Below are positions 7,328-15,490 of a stretch of 35,124 bases of DNA, piece after piece. The DNA comes from an uncultured Pelagibacteraceae bacterium (lineage in GTDB: Bacteria > Pseudomonadota > Alphaproteobacteria > Pelagibacterales > Pelagibacteraceae), in the NCBI GenBank assembly GCA_902560225.1, contig CACEKT010000009.1, forward strand, positions 1 to 35,124, in the 5' to 3' direction. Below the pieces are notes generated by a model that saw nothing but the letters and a program-made list of their open reading frames with translations, was not told the DNA's origin and made no database searches. Position numbers and translations under genes: made by a program. The first letter of the stretch is position 1. Every line of letters begins with the position of its first letter.

Positions 7328-9684
7328 TATGGTAATGGTCCATCTTTTAAAAAACCTCTAATCGCATTTTCTAGAATTTTAGAGACGTTATTGTTGTAAT
7401 TATTATAAGATAAGCTTCCACAGAAAGATAAAGATCCAGGTGCAAACAATGCACCATCATTCGGAGTTTTGTAATAAATCATATCTGCTCTAACCATAGG
7501 GTTTTCAGTACCTCCGCCATAATATCCTCTTACTGTGAAATGAATCTCTTCATTTACTTGCATCATTAAATTTGTGTGATTTTCTGATCTTGCTAACAGA
7601 TATGCATTATGAGGTGTTCCAAACTCTAAGTCGTATCTATCAAGTTCAAGTCCTGCTGCACCTCCGCCTACTAAACCAAAATCTCCAATTACCTCATCTT
7701 TTCCAACGCCATCAAAGATCCAAGAACATTCTGGTCTCTCACTATCTGGTGATCTTTTATAGTATGAACTAACATCAAAACCATAAGCAGTAAAAGTTAA
7801 TCCACAAACTTTTGATGGTATTCTTCCTCTAGCTCTCCACATTCCTCCATATTTTCCGTCAAAAGCATTATTGTATTCACCTGGATTTGCTGTCCATGCT
7901 CTAGTACCAGCTTCTCCCTTTCTTACCTCAATAATATTAGGGTTATCGGGGTGATACTCACTAATCCAATAAAAACCATCTGAACCCAAGTATATCCACC
8001 TTCCACCATTAAGTTGATATTGTTCATAGGCTGCTAACATTTTTTCAGAACTATATTCAGGATGTGAGCCTGTTAAAACACATTTATATCTATTTAATAA
8101 TTCAACACCTTCTAAATGTAAGTCTTCATCAGTAACAACATCAAAATCCAAATTTTTTTCTTCCAACCAATCAGTTAAATGTAAATCTGCATTAAGTTGC
8201 CACAGAGATGGAGATAGCCAATGTCTATATTTTGGTCTCATATTCAAAATAGGTCTTAGCCTTGATGAAATTGCTACACCACTTCCATCTGAATGTAGAG
8301 AATAGGTTGATAGACCATATTCTCTGTGTTCATTTAAATACAAATCTGAAGCTGACATGACTGGTACTTTTCCAGCCAACAATTGAGCTACAACTGAATT
8401 TGTGCCTAAATTATCATTTGAATAAGCTATGTAACTATTTGTTGGTAAAACAAATAAAAGATCTGAATTAGTTTTGCCTTTAGGTGGTTTAATTACAAAA
8501 GGAATAAAATCCTCTGTTTCTGCTGAGTCCTCACCATTTATCCTCAATCTTGCAGCATAAACTCCACTTCTAATTTTATCAGGTACTTTATAAACAAAGT
8601 CTACATCCCATCTTGCATCATCAATATCATCATCATGAAAATGAATAGCACCATATTCTTCTGGCTTATGATGGAATACCATTTCATCTGCAGTCCAATT
8701 GTATCCTGTCATAGCTCTACATGGTAAATTTACAATAAAGCCATTAAGATGATTAGATGTCATGTCAATAATTAAAGTAGAAGCCATATTTTTTGTAATG
8801 TTCGCATGAAAATCCCAAGCCCCTATAACTTCAGATCTTAATTCTGAGGTACATCCGCTAAAACCTCTAGCTAATGACTCTATCTCTGATTTTGATAAAG
8901 CTTTTTTACTAAGTCTTGGCCTATCTATTTTTCCATTATAAGTTAATGTTTGCTCTGGTAATTCAATAGGACTAGATGCTTCTTTGTAGTGTCCTCCAAA
9001 TATATGTCTTCCTGATCTATCATTTAATGCACTAGCAGCCATCAAAAAAGGAGCATCATTTGCTCGTGGTCTTAAATTGCTGATAGATTCAACATAAGCT
9101 GTTGTTTCATCCGCAGGATGTAGCAACGACATACCTAGTCCACCATTAGTAGGTGTAACACAAGGTTCTTGATACAGTTTTAATTTTCCTGTTTCAGCAT
9201 CATATGTTGCAGCCACCAAATACCAAACTTTTCTCATCAATTTCTTTTCACTTGAAACTGATGTTGTTTGTCCTCCTCCATCTCCAATCATAACTGATAA
9301 ACAGCTATTTTCGTCTATAAATAAACCATAACCACTTTGCGTTTTTTCATTCCACTTTGTTAGTATTCCTTGCTTACCTTTGTCTGGTGTTGTGGGGAAT
9401 ATATAAGCCTGTAGAGTAAAGCTTGTTGTGTTTAATCTTTCGTCTTGAGGTATTACGATATAAGAGCCACCATGGATTTTTTGATTTTTTCCTTGATAAT
9501 TTCTATTACACTCAGCACCTATCTCTTCTTCTTTGTATCCAGGGCCTTCAGGATTTGTATCTCCATGAATTAATCTTACAATTTGAACCTCATAATTTTC
9601 ATTTTTTTCAGAGTTAACATAAAATTTAATTTCTTCTCCAGGGAAAGATGTATACTTATCGCTATAACCAGTAATTCTCAGCAT
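7327..9684 (-). CDS. dmfA2: N,N-dimethylformamidase large (beta) subunit-like protein
   Basis: A 785-aa protein, close to the length of DmfA2. DMFase hydrolyses N,N-dimethylformamide to dimethylamine and formate at a mononuclear iron held, as I recall the published structure, by two Tyr and one Glu. The N-terminal part contains a LamG/concanavalin-like stretch (residues ~85-270, e.g. FTLQAYIFP and RKVWYLVAATYD). The C-terminal half has PTNSYIAYSN (~414-423), REYGLSTYSLHSDG (~454-467) and GSHPEYSS (~539-546). Tyr421, Tyr461 and Glu543 have nearly the spacing expected for the iron ligands; this assignment is an inference from memory of the structure. The small subunit gene lies 22 nt upstream. 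The true substrate may be another amide; no amide substrate can be read from sequence alone. Confidence 0.85.
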   Translation of the reverse strand: MLRITGYSDKYTSFPGEEIKFYVNSEKNENYEVQIVRLIHGDTNPEGPGYKEEEIGAECNRNYQGKNQKIHGGSYIVIPQDERLNTTSFTLQAYIFPTTPDKGKQGILTKWNEKTQSGYGLFIDENSCLSVMIGDGGGQTTSVSSEKKLMRKVWYLVAATYDAETGKLKLYQEPCVTPTNGGLGMSLLHPADETTAYVESISNLRPRANDAPFLMAASALNDRSGRHIFGGHYKEASSPIELPEQTLTYNGKIDRPRLSKKALSKSEIESLARGFSGCTSELRSEVIGAWDFHANITKNMASTLIIDMTSNHLNGFIVNLPCRAMTGYNWTADEMVFHHKPEEYGAIHFHDDDIDDARWDVDFVYKVPDKIRSGVYAARLRINGEDSAETEDFIPFVIKPPKGKTNSDLLFVLPTNSYIAYSNDNLGTNSVVAQLLAGKVPVMSASDLYLNEHREYGLSTYSLHSDGSGVAISSRLRPILNMRPKYRHWLSPSLWQLNADLHLTDWLEEKNLDFDVVTDEDLHLEGVELLNRYKCVLTGSHPEYSSEKMLAAYEQYQLNGGRWIYLGSDGFYWISEYHPDNPNIIEVRKGEAGTRAWTANPGEYNNAFDGKYGGMWRARGRIPSKVCGLTFTAYGFDVSSYYKRSPDSERPECSWIFDGVGKDEVIGDFGLVGGGAAGLELDRYDLEFGTPHNAYLLARSENHTNLMMQVNEEIHFTVRGYYGGGTENPMVRADMIYYKTPNDGALFAPGSLSFCGSLSYNNYNNNVSKILENAIRGFLKDGPLP

Positions 9685-9706
9685 TATATTAACCTTTTTA
9701 TTTTAA

Positions 9707-10126
9707 TCATTGTCCATGTCTTTCTAAAAGATCTAAAATTCTTTTTAAAAAAATTGCATGCTCGACAGCTTCTTCAGAAGAAAAAGATTCTTCTAGAATT
9801 TCAACTGGATCACCTCTTACACCAGTGACTATTCCTATTCTATAATCTTCAAAATCTTTTTTACATACTGTTACATATTTTTTAACTGCCATAGGCTGTC
9901 TTCTAAGTTTATCTAGAACGATTTGAAGTTCCTTGCTATGCTCAACCATTGGCTGGCCTTTATGAGGTTGTGGTGCCCTTCCTACTGGAGTAGCTCTATG
10001 CTCCTCGATCAATTTATTTCTCATTTTTTCATCTCTTAATAATGGCAAAACATATTTTTCAGTAATATAGTCATCAGTACTTGTGTGACCAAGATTAAGC
10101 TGAACTCCTGTTTTATCTTTTTCCAT
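9707..10126 (-). CDS. dmfA1: N,N-dimethylformamidase small (alpha) subunit-like protein
   Basis: A 139-aa protein that matches what I remember of DmfA1 (about 130 aa). Shared features are an EEHxxxPxG block (residues ~41-49), RRQPMAVKKYV (~75-85), a DFEDYRIG segment (~91-98) and the C-terminal EEAxxHAIFLKRI (~118-130). In DMFase the small subunit packs against the large catalytic subunit. A clear ribosome binding site (GGGAGG, about 5 nt before the ATG) precedes it, and the dmfA2-like gene follows at 22 nt. The order small then large subunit is the classical dmfA1A2 arrangement, which supports the call. Confidence 0.8.
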   Translation of the reverse strand: MEKDKTGVQLNLGHTSTDDYITEKYVLPLLRDEKMRNKLIEEHRATPVGRAPQPHKGQPMVEHSKELQIVLDKLRRQPMAVKKYVTVCKKDFEDYRIGIVTGVRGDPVEILEESFSSEEAVEHAIFLKRILDLLERHGQ

Positions 10127-10146
10127 ATTACCTCCCAGTAAATAAA

Positions 10147-11001
10147 TTACTTATTGGTCCTTTCTTGAATTATTTTTAATGCTTCTAATAAATAAACTCT
10201 AAATAACTCATGATTTTCACTCATTGGAAAATGCCCTATATCTGGCATTTCTATATAAACTCCACCTTTAATTTGTCTTGCTGTATTTTCGGTTGCTTCT
10301 GGCGGTGTCAAATAATCATAAGTTCCTGTCATCATAATTACTGGACATTTGTGTCCATCAATATTCTTTAATTCATTTCTTAGATCATGATCAACTGAAT
10401 AAAAGTATAAGTCTCCTTTAAATGCCTCAGAACCTTGAGTATAATAATGCCATGTTAACCATCTATCTCTTTCTGGTGATTGAGGTGCCATTAAATCCCA
10501 TGTACCACTTCCGCAAACTTGTGCTGCATTAGCATGTGGATGTCTCCACCAATCTAAATAAAAACCTGGCGCATGATCAGCTGCTTCAACTGGAATTACA
10601 GCTCTAAATTTATTAGGATAGCGAAGAGCTAATTGCAAAGCTACATTTCCTCCAAAAGAGGATCCCATAAAAATAGGATTTTTTAAGTCTAAAGCTTCAC
10701 ATAATTTAACTATAAAATTGCAATAATGGTCTGCAGTTAGTTTATATTCTTCTTTCCAAAATTCTTTATTGTGTGGAGGGTCTGATTTTCCATGTCTAGG
10801 CAAATCATATGCAATTACATTATAATTTTTTATAATTTCCTCATCTTCAAGAAGTCCTCTCCATTGATGATTGTGACAGCCAGCTGTGTGTTGGCATATT
10901 AATGGTATACCTTTTCCATTTTGAAGATAAAAAACTTTATATTCGCAATCATCTACTTCAATAGTAACATAACGACCTACTACACTGTGGTGCTTTACCA
11001 T
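10147..11001 (-). CDS. Alpha/beta hydrolase
   Basis: A 284-aa alpha/beta-hydrolase with a complete triad: nucleophile Ser115 in GSSFGG, Asp229 in GTYDYLTP and His257 in DIGHFP. The oxyanion region reads ICQHTAGCHNHQW rather than the common HG motif, which hints at a specialised subfamily. An AAGGAG ribosome binding site lies about 8 nt before the ATG. It sits between the SCP2-like gene and the formamidase small subunit in the same run, so it may hydrolyse an ester or amide upstream or downstream of the formamidase step. The substrate cannot be inferred. Confidence 0.87.
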   Translation of the reverse strand: MVKHHSVVGRYVTIEVDDCEYKVFYLQNGKGIPLICQHTAGCHNHQWRGLLEDEEIIKNYNVIAYDLPRHGKSDPPHNKEFWKEEYKLTADHYCNFIVKLCEALDLKNPIFMGSSFGGNVALQLALRYPNKFRAVIPVEAADHAPGFYLDWWRHPHANAAQVCGSGTWDLMAPQSPERDRWLTWHYYTQGSEAFKGDLYFYSVDHDLRNELKNIDGHKCPVIMMTGTYDYLTPPEATENTARQIKGGVYIEMPDIGHFPMSENHELFRVYLLEALKIIQERTNK

Positions 11002-11034
11002 TTTTGTACTCCTTCTAATTCAACAAAATTCATC

Positions 11035-11424
11035 TTAAACTGGTACCCCTGATTTTCTTAATAATTCAAATTGAACGGTAAAATTTCTTAAATTTTTCAT
11101 TAAAATCAAATGATTGCCCTCTATTTTTAAATCTTTTCTAAAACTTGCTGACCATATACCGTGATACATAGGTTTTGGAATAGGTTGACTAAATTCTTTC
11201 CAGGTATTTGCAGAAGCTCTTAATGCAAAGTCATATGGGTCTAATGGACCCGGGTTAGTATTAATATTTTTTACTTTACCATCGTGCATTTCTATAATGA
11301 CTTTTGCTTTTTCCATATCAAACATAAATGAGCATGAATAATATTTTGCCATTGCTGCAATAGTTTCATCATTATTTGTAAGTTCTTCGTATTTTTTTGC
11401 CCAACTATTTAAATCACTACTCAT
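11035..11424 (-). CDS. SCP2-like (sterol carrier protein 2 fold) protein, 129 aa
   Basis: Tentatively an SCP2-fold lipid-binding protein. After a short helical N-terminus come alternating strands (SCSFMFDMEKAKVIIEMHDGKV), a DFALRASANTWKEF helix resembling the SCP2 pattern of an acidic/aromatic helix, a proline-rich crossing and the closing strands LKIEGNHLILMKNL. SCP2 domains bind hydrophobic ligands and are often found with catabolic enzymes. The gene lies 14 nt after the flotillin-like stop. There are no catalytic motifs, signal peptide or membrane segments. The fold call rests on pattern memory and needs a profile search. Confidence 0.55.
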   Translation of the reverse strand: MSSDLNSWAKKYEELTNNDETIAAMAKYYSCSFMFDMEKAKVIIEMHDGKVKNINTNPGPLDPYDFALRASANTWKEFSQPIPKPMYHGIWSASFRKDLKIEGNHLILMKNLRNFTVQFELLRKSGVPV

Positions 11425-11438
11425 ATATTTTTAACTCT

Positions 11439-13418
11439 TTATTTAGAACCTTTAGATCCTTTGGTTGGATCATTATCAAAATTCATATGATAATCTTTTT
11501 TTGGATTTTCATAATCACCTAAAATATTTCTGATATTGCTTATTTCTCCTGGTGCCATTCCAATTTCTTTTAGCAAGCTATCTAAGAAAGGTTGATGAGC
11601 TCTGTAACGCAATGCAGAACTAACTACATTATCCGCTAAATTTCCACTTCTTGCAGATCCACCTGCACCATCAGAAGTTTCTCCGTTACTCCCTCCTCCA
11701 GTGCTAGATGTTCCGCTAAAACCTGGCAAACCATTAACATCAACAATTTTTATGTCTCCAATGTTAGCCATCGGTTTAACACTTTCTCTAATAATTGACT
11801 CAATTTTATCAGCAAGTTTTAAACGTAATGCACTTCTTCTACTTGCATCGCTTCTAAGATTTTCAGCAGAATTTAATGCTTCTTTACCAGCGGCATCTAT
11901 TTCATATCTCAATTTTGCTGCCATAGTTGCATGCCTATCCTGCTCTGCTTTTGAAGCAGCTGTTATTACATCTACTTTTTTAATTCCTTGTGCCTTTTCT
12001 ACATACCTAGCAGAATTAGCTTTTTCTTCTGCTTCTATAGCTCTAGCTCTTGAATTTTCCTCTTCTGCTTTAGATTTTAAAACCTGTTTTGACTTATTAA
12101 TCACTTCAAGATTTTTTTGATGCTCTTCAATACTTAATCTTTTAGTTTTTTCTATATCAAGAAGTCTTACTACTCTTTCAGATTCTATTCTATGAGAGTC
12201 TATATTTTTTTGTTGCTCAATCTTAGCATTTTTAACTTGTTGTTCCGAAACAATTTGTGCTTCTTCAGCTTCCTTTTGTCTCTCAGATTGTTCTTTTATA
12301 ATGGCTGATTTTTCTTGAGCACGTTTGATGTCAACTTGTCTTTGTTTTTCAAGTCTTGCATACTCACTTTCTTTATCAAGATTTAAAATTTTAACTTCAG
12401 TTTCTAAATCTTTTTGTCTTATCTCAAACGCTGAGTTCTTCTCTAACTCATTTTGTTCTTTTCTACGTTTTTCTATTTCTTCGATGAGCCTTGTTTCTGT
12501 TAATTTTCTTTCAACCTCAATTACTTGATTTTGAGAAATTTTTGCTACTTCTATTTGTTCTTGACTTCTAATTTCAGCTTCTTCTGCTTCTCTTTCTTTT
12601 TCTGCTTTTTCTTTTATTGTTTCAGTTTTTTCTTTTGCTCTTTGAATAGCAATTTCTCTCTCTTGTTGATATTTAGAAAACTCTTCATTTTTCTTAATTT
12701 CTAATTCTTTTTGAACAGTCTCTAAATTTTTATTTTCAATTGATATTTTTGTATCTTGAGTAATATCGTTTCTTTTTTTCTTTCTTTCTTCAATTTGTTC
12801 TGTCAATTGTGTTAAACCTTGAGAATCAAAAGTATTAGCTGGATTAAACATTTCAATAGGTGCTTGATCAAGTGAGATAATGGAAACTGTTTCAAGTGCT
12901 AATCCTGTATGACCTATTGACTCATTTGCAATTTTTGCAACCTCTTTAACAAATTGTCCTCGATTTTCTTGTATTTCATCTAAAGTCATTTTTGCTGCAA
13001 CTTCTCCAAGTGCATCTGCAAAACGACCAGCCACAACTTCTTTTAAATGTTCTGGATCAAGAGTTCTATTTCCTAAAGTTTGTGCTGCAGTTGAAACTGC
13101 TTTGGCTTCAGGTGGAACTTTAGTAAAAAATTCTGTAACAAGCTCTGCTCTCATTCTATCTTTTGTAATTAGCGATTTATCTCCTGCTCTTTTTATATTT
13201 AAGCTGAGTGTTCGCATTCCTACTTGTGTAATATTGTGAATTATAGGTAAGACAAAAGCGCCTCCAGATATAACAACTTTTTCTCCTAACATTCCTGTAC
13301 GTACAAATGAAACTTCTTTTGAAGATCTTCTGTATAGCCAGTGTAACAAATAAACAATAATTGCAATTGCTAGTGCAACTAAAATTATACCCGCTATTAT
13401 GTCTGCTCCTTTAGTCAT
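11439..13418 (-). CDS. Flotillin-like SPFH/band 7 membrane protein with repeated coiled coil
   Basis: A 659-aa protein with one N-terminal membrane segment (residues ~7-29) and an SPFH/band-7 domain (~33-190) of the flotillin/YqiK type. A very long Glu/Lys/Arg coiled coil follows (~205-470), then an Ala-rich segment, a Gly/Ser-rich linker (~567-590) and a C-terminal tail. The coiled coil has two copies of a ~106-residue unit (KEREAEEAEI at ~274 against RQKEAEEAQI at ~380). Flotillins form membrane microdomain scaffolds. A strong AAAGGGGGA ribosome binding site (~13426-13434) lies 8 nt before the ATG and overlaps the rhodopsin stop, so the two genes are tightly linked. It may organise the rhodopsin, the symporter or the hydrolases at the membrane; this is inference. 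Confidence 0.9.
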   Translation of the reverse strand: MTKGADIIAGIILVALAIAIIVYLLHWLYRRSSKEVSFVRTGMLGEKVVISGGAFVLPIIHNITQVGMRTLSLNIKRAGDKSLITKDRMRAELVTEFFTKVPPEAKAVSTAAQTLGNRTLDPEHLKEVVAGRFADALGEVAAKMTLDEIQENRGQFVKEVAKIANESIGHTGLALETVSIISLDQAPIEMFNPANTFDSQGLTQLTEQIEERKKKRNDITQDTKISIENKNLETVQKELEIKKNEEFSKYQQEREIAIQRAKEKTETIKEKAEKEREAEEAEIRSQEQIEVAKISQNQVIEVERKLTETRLIEEIEKRRKEQNELEKNSAFEIRQKDLETEVKILNLDKESEYARLEKQRQVDIKRAQEKSAIIKEQSERQKEAEEAQIVSEQQVKNAKIEQQKNIDSHRIESERVVRLLDIEKTKRLSIEEHQKNLEVINKSKQVLKSKAEEENSRARAIEAEEKANSARYVEKAQGIKKVDVITAASKAEQDRHATMAAKLRYEIDAAGKEALNSAENLRSDASRRSALRLKLADKIESIIRESVKPMANIGDIKIVDVNGLPGFSGTSSTGGGSNGETSDGAGGSARSGNLADNVVSSALRYRAHQPFLDSLLKEIGMAPGEISNIRNILGDYENPKKDYHMNFDNDPTKGSKGSK

Positions 13419-13432
13419 ATATTATTCCCCCT

Positions 13433-14137
13433 TTAATTCTGATTACCTTTCTTTGTGTCTTCTAAAGCTGCACTGTAAATTATCATTCCAAAAATAACTT
13501 TGTTTAATATGTCAGCTAAATTATAAATTATGTTTAAACTATTAATATTAGCTCCTCCTGCTAAGTGCTCTATAAAATATCCAATATGATAAATCGAAAA
13601 ACCTATTGTAATTATTAGTCTATTTGCAAAAAAAGCCATTTGTACCCGCTCATTATTACAAGATGCATTGGCTCGTCCTGCATCTCCCATATAAAGTTCT
13701 CCAATTATATAAAGCCATCCAACAATACCTACTAGGAACCCAAGAGTTACACTCATGTATCCATAGGCACCTAAAAGCTGAGCAACGACCCAAACTAATG
13801 TTCCAACTAACAATCTCCAGAACATTCCACGCTTAATATCCGTAACTGACTTAAGCATTACATAAAAAGTTAGTATTGTAAGAGGAAAAGTTAGCAACCA
13901 ATCTATATATCTAAGAGCCGTTGGTGCTTGACCATTCAAAACCCATAAATTTTTAGCATAGAAGTAGTGTATCGATGACATTAGTGCAATTACACCAACC
14001 AAATTCATTACCGTCCCCCATTTTGGAGCCAGCCGTCCTCTTTCAAGAAAGAAAAATATCGCTGCACCTATCATTGCAACCGAAATTAACCAAAAAGATC
14101 CCCCAACAACGTCTTGGGGTAATAATAATTTGTTCAT
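13433..14137 (-). CDS. Atypical proteorhodopsin-like retinal protein (DTT motif, proton-donor Glu replaced)
   Basis: A 234-aa, seven-helix microbial rhodopsin. The Schiff-base lysine is K213 (NLADILNK), with counterions D79 (RYIDWLLTFPL) and D209 and the pH-tuning His57. With the constant 18-residue offset to SAR86 green proteorhodopsin these equal K231, D97, D227 and H75. The proton-donor site E108 is T90 here, so the motif is Asp-Thr-Thr rather than Asp-Thr-Glu, and the colour-tuning site 105 is T87 rather than Leu or Gln. The protein starts at the first helix and lacks the signal peptide of classical proteorhodopsin. No retinal or carotenoid genes occur in the window. It is the first gene of the minus-strand run. 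It could be a slow pump, a different ion pump or a sensor. Confidence 0.93.
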   Translation of the reverse strand: MNKLLLPQDVVGGSFWLISVAMIGAAIFFFLERGRLAPKWGTVMNLVGVIALMSSIHYFYAKNLWVLNGQAPTALRYIDWLLTFPLTILTFYVMLKSVTDIKRGMFWRLLVGTLVWVVAQLLGAYGYMSVTLGFLVGIVGWLYIIGELYMGDAGRANASCNNERVQMAFFANRLIITIGFSIYHIGYFIEHLAGGANINSLNIIYNLADILNKVIFGMIIYSAALEDTKKGNQN

Positions 14138-14381
14138 ACGATAAAAATTTTACCCTCTCAAGTCTCATTTAAGATTAAAATGATGATCAAAGCAAATTAA
14201 AAGTGTTTATATTTTAAATATATAATTTTTATATGTAGTTAAAAAAAAATTTACCCATTATTTTTTTAAATAATTAATAAATATTTAAAAAATACAATCA
14301 GTGATAGAATTTAATTAAAATTTTTTAAATTTATCCTTATTCGTTCGAACATCTATTCATTATATAATATATTTAGCGCTA
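14138..14381. promoter_or_regulatory. Divergent AT-rich intergenic region between rhodopsin and ParA-like genes
   Basis: This 244-bp region separates two divergent transcription units and should hold both promoters. For the + strand, TATAAT at 14363-14368 lies only 13 nt before the ATG at 14382, so the message would have a very short or no leader; no Shine-Dalgarno sequence is visible and the -35 box is weak. A perfect 8-bp palindrome GTTCGAAC (14343-14350) sits about where the -35 would be and could be an operator. For the - strand I see several AT-rich -10-like boxes but cannot choose one. No RNA gene or terminator is recognised. Confidence 0.45.
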
Positions 14382-15020
14382 ATGCTTTCTAAGGTAATAA
14401 CTATTTCTCAGCAAAAAGGAGGGACTGGTAAAACAACACTTGCCGTTCATCTTGCTTTAGCATTTATAAAATATCATAATTTAAAAGTAGCTATTATTGA
14501 TACGGATCCTCAAGGAAGTCTTGGAAAATGGTTTATGATAAGAACTGAAAAAAAAGTTTCTAGTGAAAATCTTACATTTAAAACTGCTAGCTTATGGGGA
14601 GCTCAGTACGAGTCGAAAACCTTAAAAAATGATAATGATATTGTAATTATTGATACTCCTCCAAAAATTGAATCAGATGCGAGACCTTCCATTGAAGCTG
14701 CAGATTTAGTTTTGATACCGATGGCAGCATCACATGTAGATTTTTGGGCAACAGGGGCAATAGTTGATATAGCAAAAAAAGCGAATAAAAAAATTCTAGT
14801 ACAAATAAATAGATCGAGTCAGAGATCAAAACTTATTAAAAAAACAAAAGATTTTATAAAAAGTCTTGATCTTTCTTCAACTAAAACAATAATTGGAAAT
14901 CGACAAATTTATACTTCTTCAATGGGTGAAGGTAAAACAGCGGTAGAAAAACAAAAAAAAGGTAATGCAGTTGAAGAAATTAAAAATTTATCAGATCAGA
15001 TACTCTCAGAAATAAAATAA
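14382..15020 (+). CDS. Orphan ParA/MinD-family ATPase
   Basis: A 212-aa ParA-superfamily ATPase. The deviant Walker A motif KGGTGKTT (residues 12-19) has the signature lysine, IIDTDPQGS (~38-46) is Walker A-prime, and VIIDTPPKI (~87-95) is Walker B. The length matches the short plasmid/orphan ParA class, which lacks an N-terminal DNA-binding domain. No parB gene or obvious parS repeats lie beside it, so chromosome or plasmid partition is not supported; orphan ParA proteins commonly position other cargo on the nucleoid or membrane. It is the first gene of the + run, with the thioesterase 2 nt behind. Confidence 0.88.
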   Translation: MLSKVITISQQKGGTGKTTLAVHLALAFIKYHNLKVAIIDTDPQGSLGKWFMIRTEKKVSSENLTFKTASLWGAQYESKTLKNDNDIVIIDTPPKIESDARPSIEAADLVLIPMAASHVDFWATGAIVDIAKKANKKILVQINRSSQRSKLIKKTKDFIKSLDLSSTKTIIGNRQIYTSSMGEGKTAVEKQKKGNAVEEIKNLSDQILSEIK

Positions 15021-15022
15021 CT

Positions 15023-15490
15023 ATGACCGTTACACTTGTTGATAAAAAAATAATTAAAGATTGGATTGATTACAATGGCCACATGAATTTATCATATTAT
15101 ATTTTGGTATTTGATATGGGCGCAGAGGTAATTTTATCTAAATTTAAAATGGGTGAACATTCAGCTAAAACTACAAAAAAAAGCACGATGGTAGTTGAAA
15201 CTCACACTAACTATATTAGAGAAGTAAAGCAAAATGATGAGGTTATTGTTTCATTGTCTCACCTGGATCATGATAAAAAAAGATTACATTACAAATTAGA
15301 AATGCGTGAAAAATCAACGAATGACTTATCAGCTACAACTGAAGTTTTGGCTCTTTATATGGATCTTGGTAAAAGAAAAGTTTCAGAATTTGAGGAAGAA
15401 AAAGTAAAAATTATAGATGATTTTATTAAGTTAAATAAATCAAACTTTCTAAATGATAATTTAATATTTTGTGATAAATTAAAAAAATAA
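15023..15490 (+). CDS. Hot-dog fold acyl-CoA thioesterase (4HBT family)
   Basis: A 155-aa protein of the 4HBT/YbgC type. The motif DWIDYNGHMNLSYYILVFD (residues ~12-30) carries the Asp-Tyr-Asn-Gly-His-Met active-site pattern, and VETHTNYIREVKQNDEV is the usual central helix-strand. It hydrolyses acyl-CoA thioesters. The opening resembles thioesterase domains associated with carnitine degradation, where betainyl-CoA is the substrate, but this is a memory-based similarity and not proof. It overlaps the next gene's ATG by one base (TAATG), so it is co-translated with the TauD-type oxygenase. Confidence 0.83.
   Translation: MTVTLVDKKIIKDWIDYNGHMNLSYYILVFDMGAEVILSKFKMGEHSAKTTKKSTMVVETHTNYIREVKQNDEVIVSLSHLDHDKKRLHYKLEMREKSTNDLSATTEVLALYMDLGKRKVSEFEEEKVKIIDDFIKLNKSNFLNDNLIFCDKLKK

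Noticed and set aside
11701..12120. 139-aa + strand frame opposite the flotillin gene
   Set aside because: It is the antisense shadow of the Glu/Lys/Ala-rich coiled coil, giving a low-complexity Leu/Ser/Phe protein with no domain.
14382..15020. ParA as sign of a plasmid or integrated element
   Set aside because: No parB, parS repeats, replication, integrase or transposase genes are seen nearby.
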